Source: an uncultured Alphaproteobacteria bacterium
GTDB taxonomy: Bacteria; Pseudomonadota; Alphaproteobacteria; UBA8366; JADFVY01
Reading direction: 5' to 3'
Length of the DNA stretch: 52,668 nucleotides
Assembly: GCA_947259105.1 (NCBI GenBank)
Contig: CAMYKU010000021.1
Location: forward strand, 1 to 52,668
Position 1 is the stretch's first letter. Every line of letters begins with the position of its first letter. Positions 29,360-36,561 of this stretch are shown here, piece after piece. Both the position numbers and the translations under genes were made by a program. The notes beneath the pieces are model-generated. The model had not been told where the DNA came from and searched no databases. It saw only the letters and a program-made list of their open reading frames with translations.

Positions 29360-30348
29360 CGCCAGGTCTTCTCGTAGGCGCCGGTGGTCTGCCGGCCGCC
29401 CTCGGTCAGCGGGGCCAGATCGGCCGCGGCGGGTTCCTTGCCTCGCGCCACCGCGTCCACCGTCTTGCGGAAGGCGGTGACGACCTGCGCCACGTAGGCC
29501 TTGCCACGCTGGCGACCTTCGATCTTCAGGGCGGTGACCCCGGCCTCCGTCAGCGCCGGTAGCATGCGGATCACGTCGAGCGAGGCCGGCTCCTCGAACA
29601 GATAGGACGCGCGGTTAAGGGCCTGGAACCGGCCCTTGCAGAGGGTCGGATACCCGGCGGGTTCGCCCTCGGCGAAGACGTTGATGGCGAAATTGAAGAG
29701 ATGCGAAATCAGGCGCCCATTGCGGTCCTCGTAACGCACGTGTTCGGCGGGTGAGCACACGCCGTTCATGTTCGGCGATTCACCCGTCGCATAGGACGAC
29801 AGCAGGCAGCGCCCTTCCACCATGACGCACAGGCCGCCGAAGGCGAACACTTCGGTTTCGACCGGTACCGCACTGTTGATCCGCGCGATCTCCTGAACCG
29901 TCAGTACGCGCGGCAAGACCACGCGTTTCACCCCGAACTCGTCGTGGTAGAAGCGGATCGTCTCGGGGTTCGCGGCGGACGCCTGCACCGAAAGATGGCG
30001 GCGCAGCGCCGGATGCCGGCTGCTCGCATAGTCGAGCAGGCCGATATCGGCCAGGATCACAGCCCAGGCGCCCAGCCCGGCCGCGTCGTCGACCGCACGA
30101 TGCCAGGGTCCGGGATCGCCGGCGCGCGGATAGGTGTTGATCGCCACCAGGACCTGACAGCCGTTCCGGCCCGCATAGGCGATGCCCTCGGCCAGCTCGT
30201 CGCGGCTGAAGTTGAGGCCGGGGAAATTGCGGGCGTTGGTCTCGTCGCGAAAACCGAGATAGACCGAGTCAGCCCCGGCATCGACCGCGGCCCGCAAGGC
30301 CGCCGGCGTGCCCGCCGGGCAGACCAGTTCGAGGGCAGCGCCGCTCAT
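29356..30348 (-). CDS. ubiU: O2-independent ubiquinone biosynthesis protein UbiU (U32 family)
   Basis: Partner of UbiV in anaerobic ring hydroxylation. The 330-residue protein starts MSGAALELVCPAGTPAALRA and has the U32 signature VETEVFAFGGLCVMVEGRC with the downstream ESPNMNGVCSPAEH and the YPTLCKGRF segments, cysteines consistent with the 4Fe-4S cluster reported for the family. The LKIEGRQRGKAYVAQVV segment closes the domain. The ATG at 30348 overlaps the ubiT stop (ATGA), which fixes the start. A longer in-frame reading frame upstream overlaps ubiT and is rejected. Confidence 0.93.
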   Translation of the reverse strand: MSGAALELVCPAGTPAALRAAVDAGADSVYLGFRDETNARNFPGLNFSRDELAEGIAYAGRNGCQVLVAINTYPRAGDPGPWHRAVDDAAGLGAWAVILADIGLLDYASSRHPALRRHLSVQASAANPETIRFYHDEFGVKRVVLPRVLTVQEIARINSAVPVETEVFAFGGLCVMVEGRCLLSSYATGESPNMNGVCSPAEHVRYEDRNGRLISHLFNFAINVFAEGEPAGYPTLCKGRFQALNRASYLFEEPASLDVIRMLPALTEAGVTALKIEGRQRGKAYVAQVVTAFRKTVDAVARGKEPAAADLAPLTEGGRQTTGAYEKTWR

Positions 30349-31010
30349 ACCTGCTGTCCGCGGCGCCGCTTTGGCGCGTTCGACAGCGTCTCGTCGAGAT
30401 CGTCGAGCCGCACGTCCTGCGTATCGCATCGCCGCTGCACCGGGGCCAGCAGGGCCGCGCGCAGGATTTCAAGGTCCTGGTCGGCGCGCCGGTACAGTGC
30501 GCCTGCAGCCGCGGCCAGCCGCCGCGCCGGGCCGCCCAGGGGGCCGAGCGGCCGCAGCAGATCCTCGGCCAGATCGATATCGGCGCCGTCCACCGCGTTG
30601 CGCAGGGCGACGACGGCGGCCATGTCGCCCTCGACCGTCAGCGTCCGGGAGAAGAACAGCGCATCGCCGTCGGTCCGGCCCTCGAGCAGTTCGATCAGGG
30701 CCCGCAGCGGCCCCCGGATGGCCGCCGCAGGCGGCGCCGGGACGGCGTCACCGTCGCGCAGCGCGGTCAGCCGCGGGGCCGGAAGCCCGGCTTCGAGCAG
30801 CAGCGAGATGGGAAGATCGATCGGGTCGATAAGGAACACCGGGCTGGCGAGGCCCTCCAGCCGCTCGAACACGTTGCTGTGCCGCCGCAGCATGGCGGCC
30901 ATCGCGAAGGAGGCCGCCGCTTGCAGCGCGGACCTCGGCGCCGGCCTCAGGGCAAGGCCGACAAGCAGCAAGGGCGACAGGGTCGGCGCCTGCCGACCAG
31001 CTCGCAACAT
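30345..31010 (-). CDS. ubiT: Ubiquinone accessory factor UbiT, SCP2 domain
   Basis: A 221-residue SCP2 sterol-binding-domain protein that binds prenylated quinone intermediates for UbiU-UbiV. The N-terminus is hydrophobic (LSPLLLVGLALRPAPRSALQ), then the SCP2 domain runs about residues 45-150 with FLIDPIDLPISLLLEAG and ALFFSRTLTVEGDMAAVVALR. The C-terminus (about 155-221) is Arg-rich and less conserved. It opens the ubiTUV operon. The 162-base gap upstream carries a perfect FNR box at 31088, consistent with induction at low oxygen. Confidence 0.88.
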   Translation of the reverse strand: MLRAGRQAPTLSPLLLVGLALRPAPRSALQAAASFAMAAMLRRHSNVFERLEGLASPVFLIDPIDLPISLLLEAGLPAPRLTALRDGDAVPAPPAAAIRGPLRALIELLEGRTDGDALFFSRTLTVEGDMAAVVALRNAVDGADIDLAEDLLRPLGPLGGPARRLAAAAGALYRRADQDLEILRAALLAPVQRRCDTQDVRLDDLDETLSNAPKRRRGQQV

Positions 31011-31060
31011 GTCTTAAGGTCTCCGCGATTCGATCTGTTCTGTCCACGCAACGCGGCCGA

Positions 31061-31066
31061 ATGTAA
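31061..31066 (-). promoter_or_regulatory. Predicted -10 element of the ubiTUV promoter
   Basis: TTACAT on the minus strand, 44 bases upstream of the ubiT coding start. A transcription start near 31054 would place the centre of the FNR box about 41 bases upstream, the standard class II FNR geometry. No -35 element is needed in such promoters. Confidence 0.45.
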
Positions 31067-31087
31067 GGCTCGGCCCGTCGCCTCGCA

Positions 31088-31101
31088 TTGATACAAATCA
31101 A
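31088..31101. promoter_or_regulatory. Perfect FNR/FnrL box upstream of ubiTUV
   Basis: TTGATACAAATCAA matches the FNR/FixK consensus TTGAT-N4-ATCAA at all ten specified bases. It lies 78 bases upstream of the ubiT start in the gap to the DUF1127 gene, at the activator position for the predicted ubiTUV promoter. Binding is inferred. Confidence 0.8.
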
Positions 31102-31172
31102 GCCTCGGCGCGGTGAGGGCCTTCGGACCGCTGTTCCAGGCCTCGCCGGAATGGGCCATCGGTCCGCACGGA

Positions 31173-31508
31173 TCAGACGCACTTCGCGGGAGCGGACGGA
31201 TCGTTGTCGTTGTCGGCGAGATCCCGGAGCGCGACGGGAAGCACGTTGTCATTCGCCGCTGCCAGCCGGCTGACCTGGTCGGCAACGCTGTGCAGCACGC
31301 CGCGGTGAAGCCCGATATCCTTCAGTATCCTGTCGTCCAGCTGCCGCAGGGTCAGATACGTCGACCGGCGGACATTCCACCGCTCGAAGGCGGCGGCGAA
31401 GCGTTTGAGGACGGAGGGGCGCGACGGGGATTTCTCGACGATCCGCACATCGCCGGAAACTTCGACGCCGCCGGCGCGGGCGATTCCGCGATAAAGGCTA
31501 TCCAACAT
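31173..31508 (-). CDS. DUF1127 (YjiS-like) small protein
   Basis: A 111-residue protein with the DUF1127 core near residues 47-72 (RRSTYLTLRQLDDRILKDIG), a short Arg-rich helical motif widespread in alphaproteobacteria. In some species related short proteins affect phosphate or carbon metabolism and RNA turnover; nothing here shows which. The N-terminus is basic and the C-terminus acidic (DLADNDNDPS). A clear AGGAG ribosome site precedes ATG. It is divergent from the LysR gene over an AT-rich gap and lies upstream of ubiT on the same strand. Confidence 0.85.
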   Translation of the reverse strand: MLDSLYRGIARAGGVEVSGDVRIVEKSPSRPSVLKRFAAAFERWNVRRSTYLTLRQLDDRILKDIGLHRGVLHSVADQVSRLAAANDNVLPVALRDLADNDNDPSAPAKCV

Positions 31509-31580
31509 GATTAAGTTCTCCTAAATGTCTTGGCTCGGATTGCTAACTCGTTACTGCCATTTTTATTGAGTTTTCTTTCA

Positions 31581-31608
31581 TTCGACAAACGACTATATTT
31601 CATATAAT
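31581..31608 (+). promoter_or_regulatory. Predicted promoter of the LysR gene in the AT-rich gap
   Basis: TATAAT (31603-31608) is a consensus -10 element; TTCGAC (31581-31586), 16 bases upstream, is a weak -35. The gap 31509-31639 is notably AT-rich. Inverted elements CTAACTC (31542-31548) and GAGTTAG (31609-31615), and ATTGAG / CTCAAT, flank it and may be the regulator's own operators. Confidence 0.4.
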
Positions 31609-31639
31609 GAGTTAGTTTTTCTCAATCATCGGAGCCGCA

Positions 31640-32566
31640 ATGTCCCGCCGGATCGCGCCGCTCAACGCCTTGCGCGCCTTCGAGGCCGCAGCGCGTCACT
31701 TGAGCTTCACCAAGGCGGCGGCGGAGTTGAACGTGACCCCGGCCGCCATCAGCCACCAGATCAAGTCGCTGGAGGCGTATTGCGGGGTTCCGCTGTTCCG
31801 CCGCATGACCCGCGCGCTGCTGCTGACCGACAGGGGGCAGGCGGCCCTGCCCAAACTGCGCGACGGTTTCGACCTGCTGGCCGACGCCTGTACGACGCTC
31901 CGGACGGATCGCGGCGGCGGGCTTCTGACCGTCAGCACCGCGCCGTCGATCGCGGCGAAATGGCTGGTGGCCAGGCTGGACCGGTTCCGGGCCCTCGAAC
32001 CCGATATCGACATCAGGCTCGATGCGACCGACCGCCTGGCGGATTTCGGACAGGACGGCGTGGATATCGGCATCCGCTACGGTGGCGGGATCTATCCCGG
32101 ACTCTCCGTCCGGCAGCTGTTCGCAACCAGGGTGCATCCCGTATGCAGCCCCCGGTTCCTGGAGGCATGCCCCACACTGCGGTCGCCGCAGGACCTTGCC
32201 GGCCGGACACTCTTGCATATCGACTGGACGACGCAGGACGAGACCTGGCCAAGCTGGAAGATGTGGCTGCTGGCGGCCGGCGTGTCCGGTGTGGATCCCG
32301 CGCGCGGCCCCCGCTTCAGCGACGTCGCCATGGCGATCCAGGCCGCCGTCGAAGGTCACGGGATTGCCCTGGTGAACGACGTGCTGGCGGCCGACGATCT
32401 GGCCGCCGGGCGGCTGGTTCGTCCGTTCGAGCTGTCGGTGTCGGTGGACTTCGCCTATTACGTGGTCTACCCGCCCGACAAGATCGATGTCCCCAAGGTC
32501 AGGCTGTTCTGCGACTGGGTTTGCGCGGAAGCCGACGCGGCGGAACGCGGCGCGGTCAGCCCATGA
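31640..32566 (+). CDS. LysR-type transcriptional regulator (GcvA-like)
   Basis: A 308-residue LysR regulator with an N-terminal winged HTH (SFTKAAAELNVTPAAISHQIKSLE, about residues 22-45) and a C-terminal type 2 periplasmic-binding-like effector domain (about 90-295). The opening RIAPLNALRAFEAAARHLSF is the GcvA-branch pattern. Its 3-prime end overlaps that of the convergent TauE/SafE gene by 11 bases. It is the nearest regulator to the mutase operon at 33576 and so a candidate controller of the catabolic region; this is inference. The effector is unknown. Confidence 0.92.
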   Translation: MSRRIAPLNALRAFEAAARHLSFTKAAAELNVTPAAISHQIKSLEAYCGVPLFRRMTRALLLTDRGQAALPKLRDGFDLLADACTTLRTDRGGGLLTVSTAPSIAAKWLVARLDRFRALEPDIDIRLDATDRLADFGQDGVDIGIRYGGGIYPGLSVRQLFATRVHPVCSPRFLEACPTLRSPQDLAGRTLLHIDWTTQDETWPSWKMWLLAAGVSGVDPARGPRFSDVAMAIQAAVEGHGIALVNDVLAADDLAAGRLVRPFELSVSVDFAYYVVYPPDKIDVPKVRLFCDWVCAEADAAERGAVSP

Positions 32567-33290
32567 TCGCGCGGCGGACCAGGTTCAGCCCGGCGGCGAG
32601 CAGCACGACGAGGACGACCTTGCGGAAGGTCTCGGTGTTGAGGCGGTCGCGCACCATCCGGCCGAGCCACATGCCGAAGAACGCGACCGGGGTGGCCAGG
32701 GCCGACCACAACAGCAGTTGCGGGCCGAGCAGGCCGAACGCGGCGAGGATCAGGATCAGCATCGTCGCGCCGTAGGCATAGGTCACGCCGATCGCTGCAA
32801 CGAACGCGTCCTTTTCCAGCTCCAGCAGGAACAGATACAGTGCGATCGGCGTCCCGAAGAAGCTGGATACGCCGCCTGAAAATCCCGAACACGCCCCCAT
32901 CAAGGGCGCCACCCACCTCTCGTGCCGCTGCGTCATCTGCCAGTTGGGCTGGTACCGGACAACCGCCACGAACAGGATCGTCAGCGCGCCGAGCATGCCG
33001 ACGACGATCTTCGGGTCCGCCCAGGCGAGCACCGCGACGCCGCCCACCATCGCGACGGGCTGCACCGCCAGCAACGGCCAGACCCGCTTGATGATCGTGC
33101 GCCATCCGCGGCCCTGCCAAAGATTGGTGAGCAGGATCGGCACCGTCATCAAGGCGACGGCGACCGGCACCGGGACGACCAGCGCCGCGACCGGAACCGC
33201 GACGAGCGGCAGCCCCATGCCGGTGGTTCCCTTGATGAAGCCGCCCGCCACGAAGCCGCCCGCGACCACGAGCAGCACCAACGCAGTCAT
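32556..33290 (-). CDS. TSUP (TauE/SafE) family anion permease
   Basis: A 244-residue membrane protein of the TSUP family with about eight transmembrane helices in two repeats. The segment GGFVAGGFIKGTTGMGLPLV and the second-half GACSGFSGGVSSFFGTPIAL are the paired family motifs. Members export sulfite, sulfoacetate or related organic anions, or move other small acids. A start at 33290 is chosen by length; 33314 (eight more residues) is equally possible. It is divergent from the mutase operon by about 290 bases, which suggests, but does not prove, that it moves a substrate or waste product of that pathway. Confidence 0.85.
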   Translation of the reverse strand: MTALVLLVVAGGFVAGGFIKGTTGMGLPLVAVPVAALVVPVPVAVALMTVPILLTNLWQGRGWRTIIKRVWPLLAVQPVAMVGGVAVLAWADPKIVVGMLGALTILFVAVVRYQPNWQMTQRHERWVAPLMGACSGFSGGVSSFFGTPIALYLFLLELEKDAFVAAIGVTYAYGATMLILILAAFGLLGPQLLLWSALATPVAFFGMWLGRMVRDRLNTETFRKVVLVVLLAAGLNLVRRAIMG

Positions 33291-33314
33291 CTGGTCCAAC
33301 GTGCCCGCCCCCAT

Positions 33315-33575
33315 CGTCGCCGCAACGCCCGTTTGTCGAAAAACGAGATGTATAGTATTAGAATTTACATCCGGGCGGCTGACGTCGTGCACCCTTAGCG
33401 CCGTGCCGCCGAATAGGCAACAGCATGCGGACCGGAAGATCCGGGATCGGCGCAGGGAGGTCGGCGGACGCAATGGCCGGATCGGATATCGGTTGGCCGC
33501 GCGGCATGGCCGTAGCACGCTTGGGCGCGGCGCCGGTCCAGGAATATCTGCGATCCCGTGCGAAGGACGCTGGCG
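33315..33575. other. Divergent promoter region, TSUP gene and mutase operon
   Basis: About 260 bases between two divergent starts. The left part (33335-33370) is AT-rich on the minus strand, as expected for the TSUP promoter. No strong operator palindrome or T-run hairpin was recognised, and no LysR-type T-N11-A site could be chosen over others by eye. Confidence 0.4.
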
Positions 33576-34679
33576 ATGGCCGTTGACGCGATCGAATCGA
33601 CCGGGACGATGTGCACGCGGATCGAGCTGCGGATGCTGCGCAGCCCGCTGGGCACGCCCTACAAACTGTCCTTCGGTCCGGTAGACGCGTTCGACAGCCT
33701 TCTGGTGACAATCGGCGACGGGGAGCGCACCGGAATCGGCGAGGCGACCTTCCTGCCGGGGTATTCGGATGAAACGGCGGCGGCCGGCTGGACGCGGGCG
33801 CTCGACCTCGCGGGACGCATGGCCGGCGGCAGCCTGCAGAATGCCGCTTCACTCGCCGCGTCGTACCACCGCGACGCCGCGTTCACCGCGACCGCCTTCA
33901 CGACCGCCTGCGAGATGCTGGCCGGACACCCCCTGCTGACCCTCGCGCAACCGGTGTCCGTGCCGCTGCTGGCGATCGTCAATGCGTCCGCACCGGGCGA
34001 ATTCGAACCGGAGATCGAAGCGCATCTGGCCGCCGGATACCGGACCCTCAAGGTCAAGGTGGGGTTCGACCTCGAGGCCGACATCGCGCGGCTGCGCGAT
34101 ATAACGAAATTCGTTGCCGGGCGGGCGGCGCTGCGGCTGGACGGCAACCAGGGCTACAACTGGGCCGAGGCGCTGCGCTTCGTGAACGCTCTGGATCCGG
34201 ACGGGATCGAGCTGCTGGAGCAGCCCTGCGCCGCCGGCGACTGGGAGGCGGCGGTCGCCGTCGCCCGGATCAGCCCGGTGCCGATGATGCTCGACGAATC
34301 GATCTTCGGCATCGCCGATATCGAGCGCGCGGCCGCGCTGGACGCGGCAAGCTACATCAAGCTCAAGCTGATGAAGGCGGGCGGGGTGGACGCCCTGGTC
34401 GCAGGCCTGCGCCGCATCCGCAGTCTCGGGATGACGCCCGTCCTCGGCAATGGCGTCGCCGCCGATATCGGCTGCTGGATGGAGGCCTGCGTTGCGGCAC
34501 GGGAGATCGACAATGCGGGCGAAATGAACGGCTTCCTGAAGCCCCGCGCCGGCCTGTTCCGCAACCCGCAAAAGGTCGAGGCCGGGGCGATGATCCTGCC
34601 GGCGGGCGGCATGCCGGCCATCGACGAGGCCGTGCTGCGGTTGCTGACCGTCCGGCACCAGGTGTTCCCCGGGCCATGA
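33576..34679 (+). CDS. Enolase-superfamily enzyme, muconate-lactonizing/dipeptide-epimerase subgroup
   Basis: A 367-residue (beta/alpha)7-barrel enzyme with an N-terminal capping domain (about 1-125). The subgroup's catalytic set is complete: K159 and K161 (LKVKVG), metal ligands D189 (LDGN), E215 (LLEQP) and D240 (MLDES), and K264 on the opposite face (KLKLMKAGG). Two acid-base lysines on both faces allow 1,1-proton transfer (epimerisation) or syn elimination. It is not methylaspartate ammonia-lyase by these residues. The ATG at 33576 is used; GTG 33558 is an alternative. Its stop overlaps the glmS-like start by four bases (ATGA), tying it to the B12 mutase. Confidence 0.88.
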   Translation: MAVDAIESTGTMCTRIELRMLRSPLGTPYKLSFGPVDAFDSLLVTIGDGERTGIGEATFLPGYSDETAAAGWTRALDLAGRMAGGSLQNAASLAASYHRDAAFTATAFTTACEMLAGHPLLTLAQPVSVPLLAIVNASAPGEFEPEIEAHLAAGYRTLKVKVGFDLEADIARLRDITKFVAGRAALRLDGNQGYNWAEALRFVNALDPDGIELLEQPCAAGDWEAAVAVARISPVPMMLDESIFGIADIERAAALDAASYIKLKLMKAGGVDALVAGLRRIRSLGMTPVLGNGVAADIGCWMEACVAAREIDNAGEMNGFLKPRAGLFRNPQKVEAGAMILPAGGMPAIDEAVLRLLTVRHQVFPGP

Positions 34680-35137
34680 GCGCCCAGGCGACGGGCCCGG
34701 CGCGGGGACGCAAGCTGATCACCGGGGTGATCGGCGCCGACACCCATATCGTCGGCAGCCGCATTCTCTCGATGGCGCTGGAGGAAGCCGGGTTCGAAAT
34801 CGTCGCGCTGGGCGCCATCACCCCGGCCGAGGATTTCGTGAAGGCCGCCATCGAGACCGCGGCCGACGGGATTATGGTGTCCTCCCTCTACGGCCAGGGC
34901 GAACTGGACTGCCGCGGCTTCCGAGACCTTTTCATCGAGGCGGGGCTGGAGGACATGCTGATCTACGTCGGCGGTAATCTGGTGGTCGGCAAGCAGGACT
35001 GGACGGACGTGGAGAGGAGGTTCCTCGAGATGGGCTTCGACCGCGCCTTCCCGCCGAACACGCGCGCCGACCAGGTCATCGAGGTGCTGAACGCCGATTT
35101 CGCCGTGCGCAGCGCGGGCAGGAGGATCGCCGAATGA
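34676..35137 (+). CDS. Coenzyme-B12 mutase small subunit, glutamate-mutase S-like
   Basis: A 153-residue cobalamin-binding protein that pairs with the E subunit to form the active mutase. The B12 histidine motif DxHxxG is D22-T-H24-I-V-G27, with the downstream VSSLYGQGELDCRG and YVGGNLVVGKQDW segments matching methylaspartate mutase S almost throughout (about 50-60 percent identical to clostridial MutS as I recall it). Histidine 24 is the lower cobalt ligand. It overlaps the enolase-superfamily gene by four bases and the glmL-like gene by four bases (34676-34679 and 35134-35137), so translation is coupled. Confidence 0.93.
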   Translation: MSAQATGPARGRKLITGVIGADTHIVGSRILSMALEEAGFEIVALGAITPAEDFVKAAIETAADGIMVSSLYGQGELDCRGFRDLFIEAGLEDMLIYVGGNLVVGKQDWTDVERRFLEMGFDRAFPPNTRADQVIEVLNADFAVRSAGRRIAE

Positions 35138-36561
35138 GGGGCGGCGGCGACATGGCCCTGCTGATCGATTTCGGCAGCACCTACACCAAGCTGCGGGCGG
35201 TGGACCTGGACGCCGGCGCCCTCGCCGCCGCCGGCCAGGGCCCGTCCACCGTGACCACCGACGTGACCATCGGGCTTGAGGCGGCCATGGCCGACCTCGA
35301 CCGGCATATGGGCGGCCTGCCGGACTTCCAATACAGGCTGGCCTCGAGCAGCGCCGCCGGCGGCCTGCGCATGGTGACGGTGGGGCTGGTCAAGGAGCTG
35401 ACGGCGGAGGCCGCGCGGCGCGCCGCGCTGGGCGCCGGCGCCAGGCTGGTCGGCAGCTTCTCCTACCGGCTGACCGAAGGCGATACCGTCGCCATCGTGG
35501 ATCTCGCGCCGGACGTATTGCTGCTGAGCGGCGGCACCGACGGCGGCAACAGCGAGGTGATCCTGTACAACGCCGCGCGGCTCGCCGAGAGCCCCCTCGC
35601 CTGCCCGGTGATCGCCGCCGGCAACCGCAACGCCGCCGACGATATCCACGCAATTTTCGGGCAAGCCGGCAAGCCGATTCTGATTGCCGGCAATGTCATG
35701 CCCGCCTTCCAGGAACTGGATATCGACCCCGCGCGCGCGGCCATCCGGCAGGTCTTTATCGACCGCATCGTCCACGCCAAGGGCATCGACAGGGCGGCGG
35801 AAATGTTCGACGCGGTGCTGATGCCGACCCCGGCCGCGGTGATGGCAGGCGCGAAACTGCTTTCGGAAGGAACGCAGGACCGGCCGGGGCTCGGGCCTCT
35901 TGCGGTCGTCGATATCGGCGGCGCGACGACCGACGTGCATTCCATCGCCGGCGGCGACCCGACCGGGGAAGGCGTCGTCCAGTACGGCCTGCCCGAACCC
36001 TACGAAAAACGCACGGTCGAGGGCGACCTCGGGATGCGGCACAACGCGCGGTGCATCGTCGAGACGCAAGGCGCGGACCGGATCGCCGCCGCGGCAGGGG
36101 TGACCGCCGGGGCGGTGGAGGACTGGCTGCTGCGGATCGAGGGCGACGTCGAGATCCTGCCAGAACGGCCGGAGGATGTCGCGATCGACGCGGCGATGGC
36201 GCGCGCCGCCGTGCGCATCGCCATGCGGCGCCATGCCGGGAGCGTGCGGATCGCCCATACCGCGGCCGGGCCGGTCACGGTGCAGGAGGGCAAGGACCTG
36301 ACCGCCGTCGCGGCGCTGGTCGGCACCGGCGGCGCGCTGGTCCACGCGGCGGCGCCCGCAGGTGTTCTTGCGGCGGCGCTGGGCGACCGCAGCGACAGGA
36401 CCTCGCTGCGGCCGATGAACCCGGCCCTGTTCGTGGATGAACACTATTTGCTCTATGCTGCCGGGCTGCTGGCCGAGGTCGCGCCGGCGGCCGCGTTCGC
36501 GCTGGCGATGAACGGCATCAGGGCCGCAGGAGGCAAGGATGAGCGACGCGGCACCGGCTGA
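35134..36561 (+). CDS. Glutamate-mutase-type reactivation factor, GlmL/MutL-like
   Basis: A 475-residue ASKHA-fold ATPase of the methylaspartate mutase accessory family, thought to help exchange damaged coenzyme B12 in the mutase. The phosphate-binding loops are visible: LIDFGSTYTKLRAVD at the N-terminus, LLLSGGTDGGN near residue 128, and the second half LAVVDIGGATTDVHSI near residue 254. Length is normal. ATG 35134 overlaps glmS (ATGA); ATG 35152 would give the common MALLIDFG start. The final 23 bases overlap the glmE-like gene. Its presence argues that the mutase is catalytically active. Confidence 0.9.
   Translation: MRGGGDMALLIDFGSTYTKLRAVDLDAGALAAAGQGPSTVTTDVTIGLEAAMADLDRHMGGLPDFQYRLASSSAAGGLRMVTVGLVKELTAEAARRAALGAGARLVGSFSYRLTEGDTVAIVDLAPDVLLLSGGTDGGNSEVILYNAARLAESPLACPVIAAGNRNAADDIHAIFGQAGKPILIAGNVMPAFQELDIDPARAAIRQVFIDRIVHAKGIDRAAEMFDAVLMPTPAAVMAGAKLLSEGTQDRPGLGPLAVVDIGGATTDVHSIAGGDPTGEGVVQYGLPEPYEKRTVEGDLGMRHNARCIVETQGADRIAAAAGVTAGAVEDWLLRIEGDVEILPERPEDVAIDAAMARAAVRIAMRRHAGSVRIAHTAAGPVTVQEGKDLTAVAALVGTGGALVHAAAPAGVLAAALGDRSDRTSLRPMNPALFVDEHYLLYAAGLLAEVAPAAAFALAMNGIRAAGGKDERRGTG

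Noticed and set aside
33576-34679. Methylaspartate ammonia-lyase, expected beside glutamate mutase
   Set aside because: The catalytic set is KxK plus a lysine in KLMKAGG, typical of epimerase/cycloisomerase enzymes, not the single lysine/histidine pair of the ammonia-lyase.
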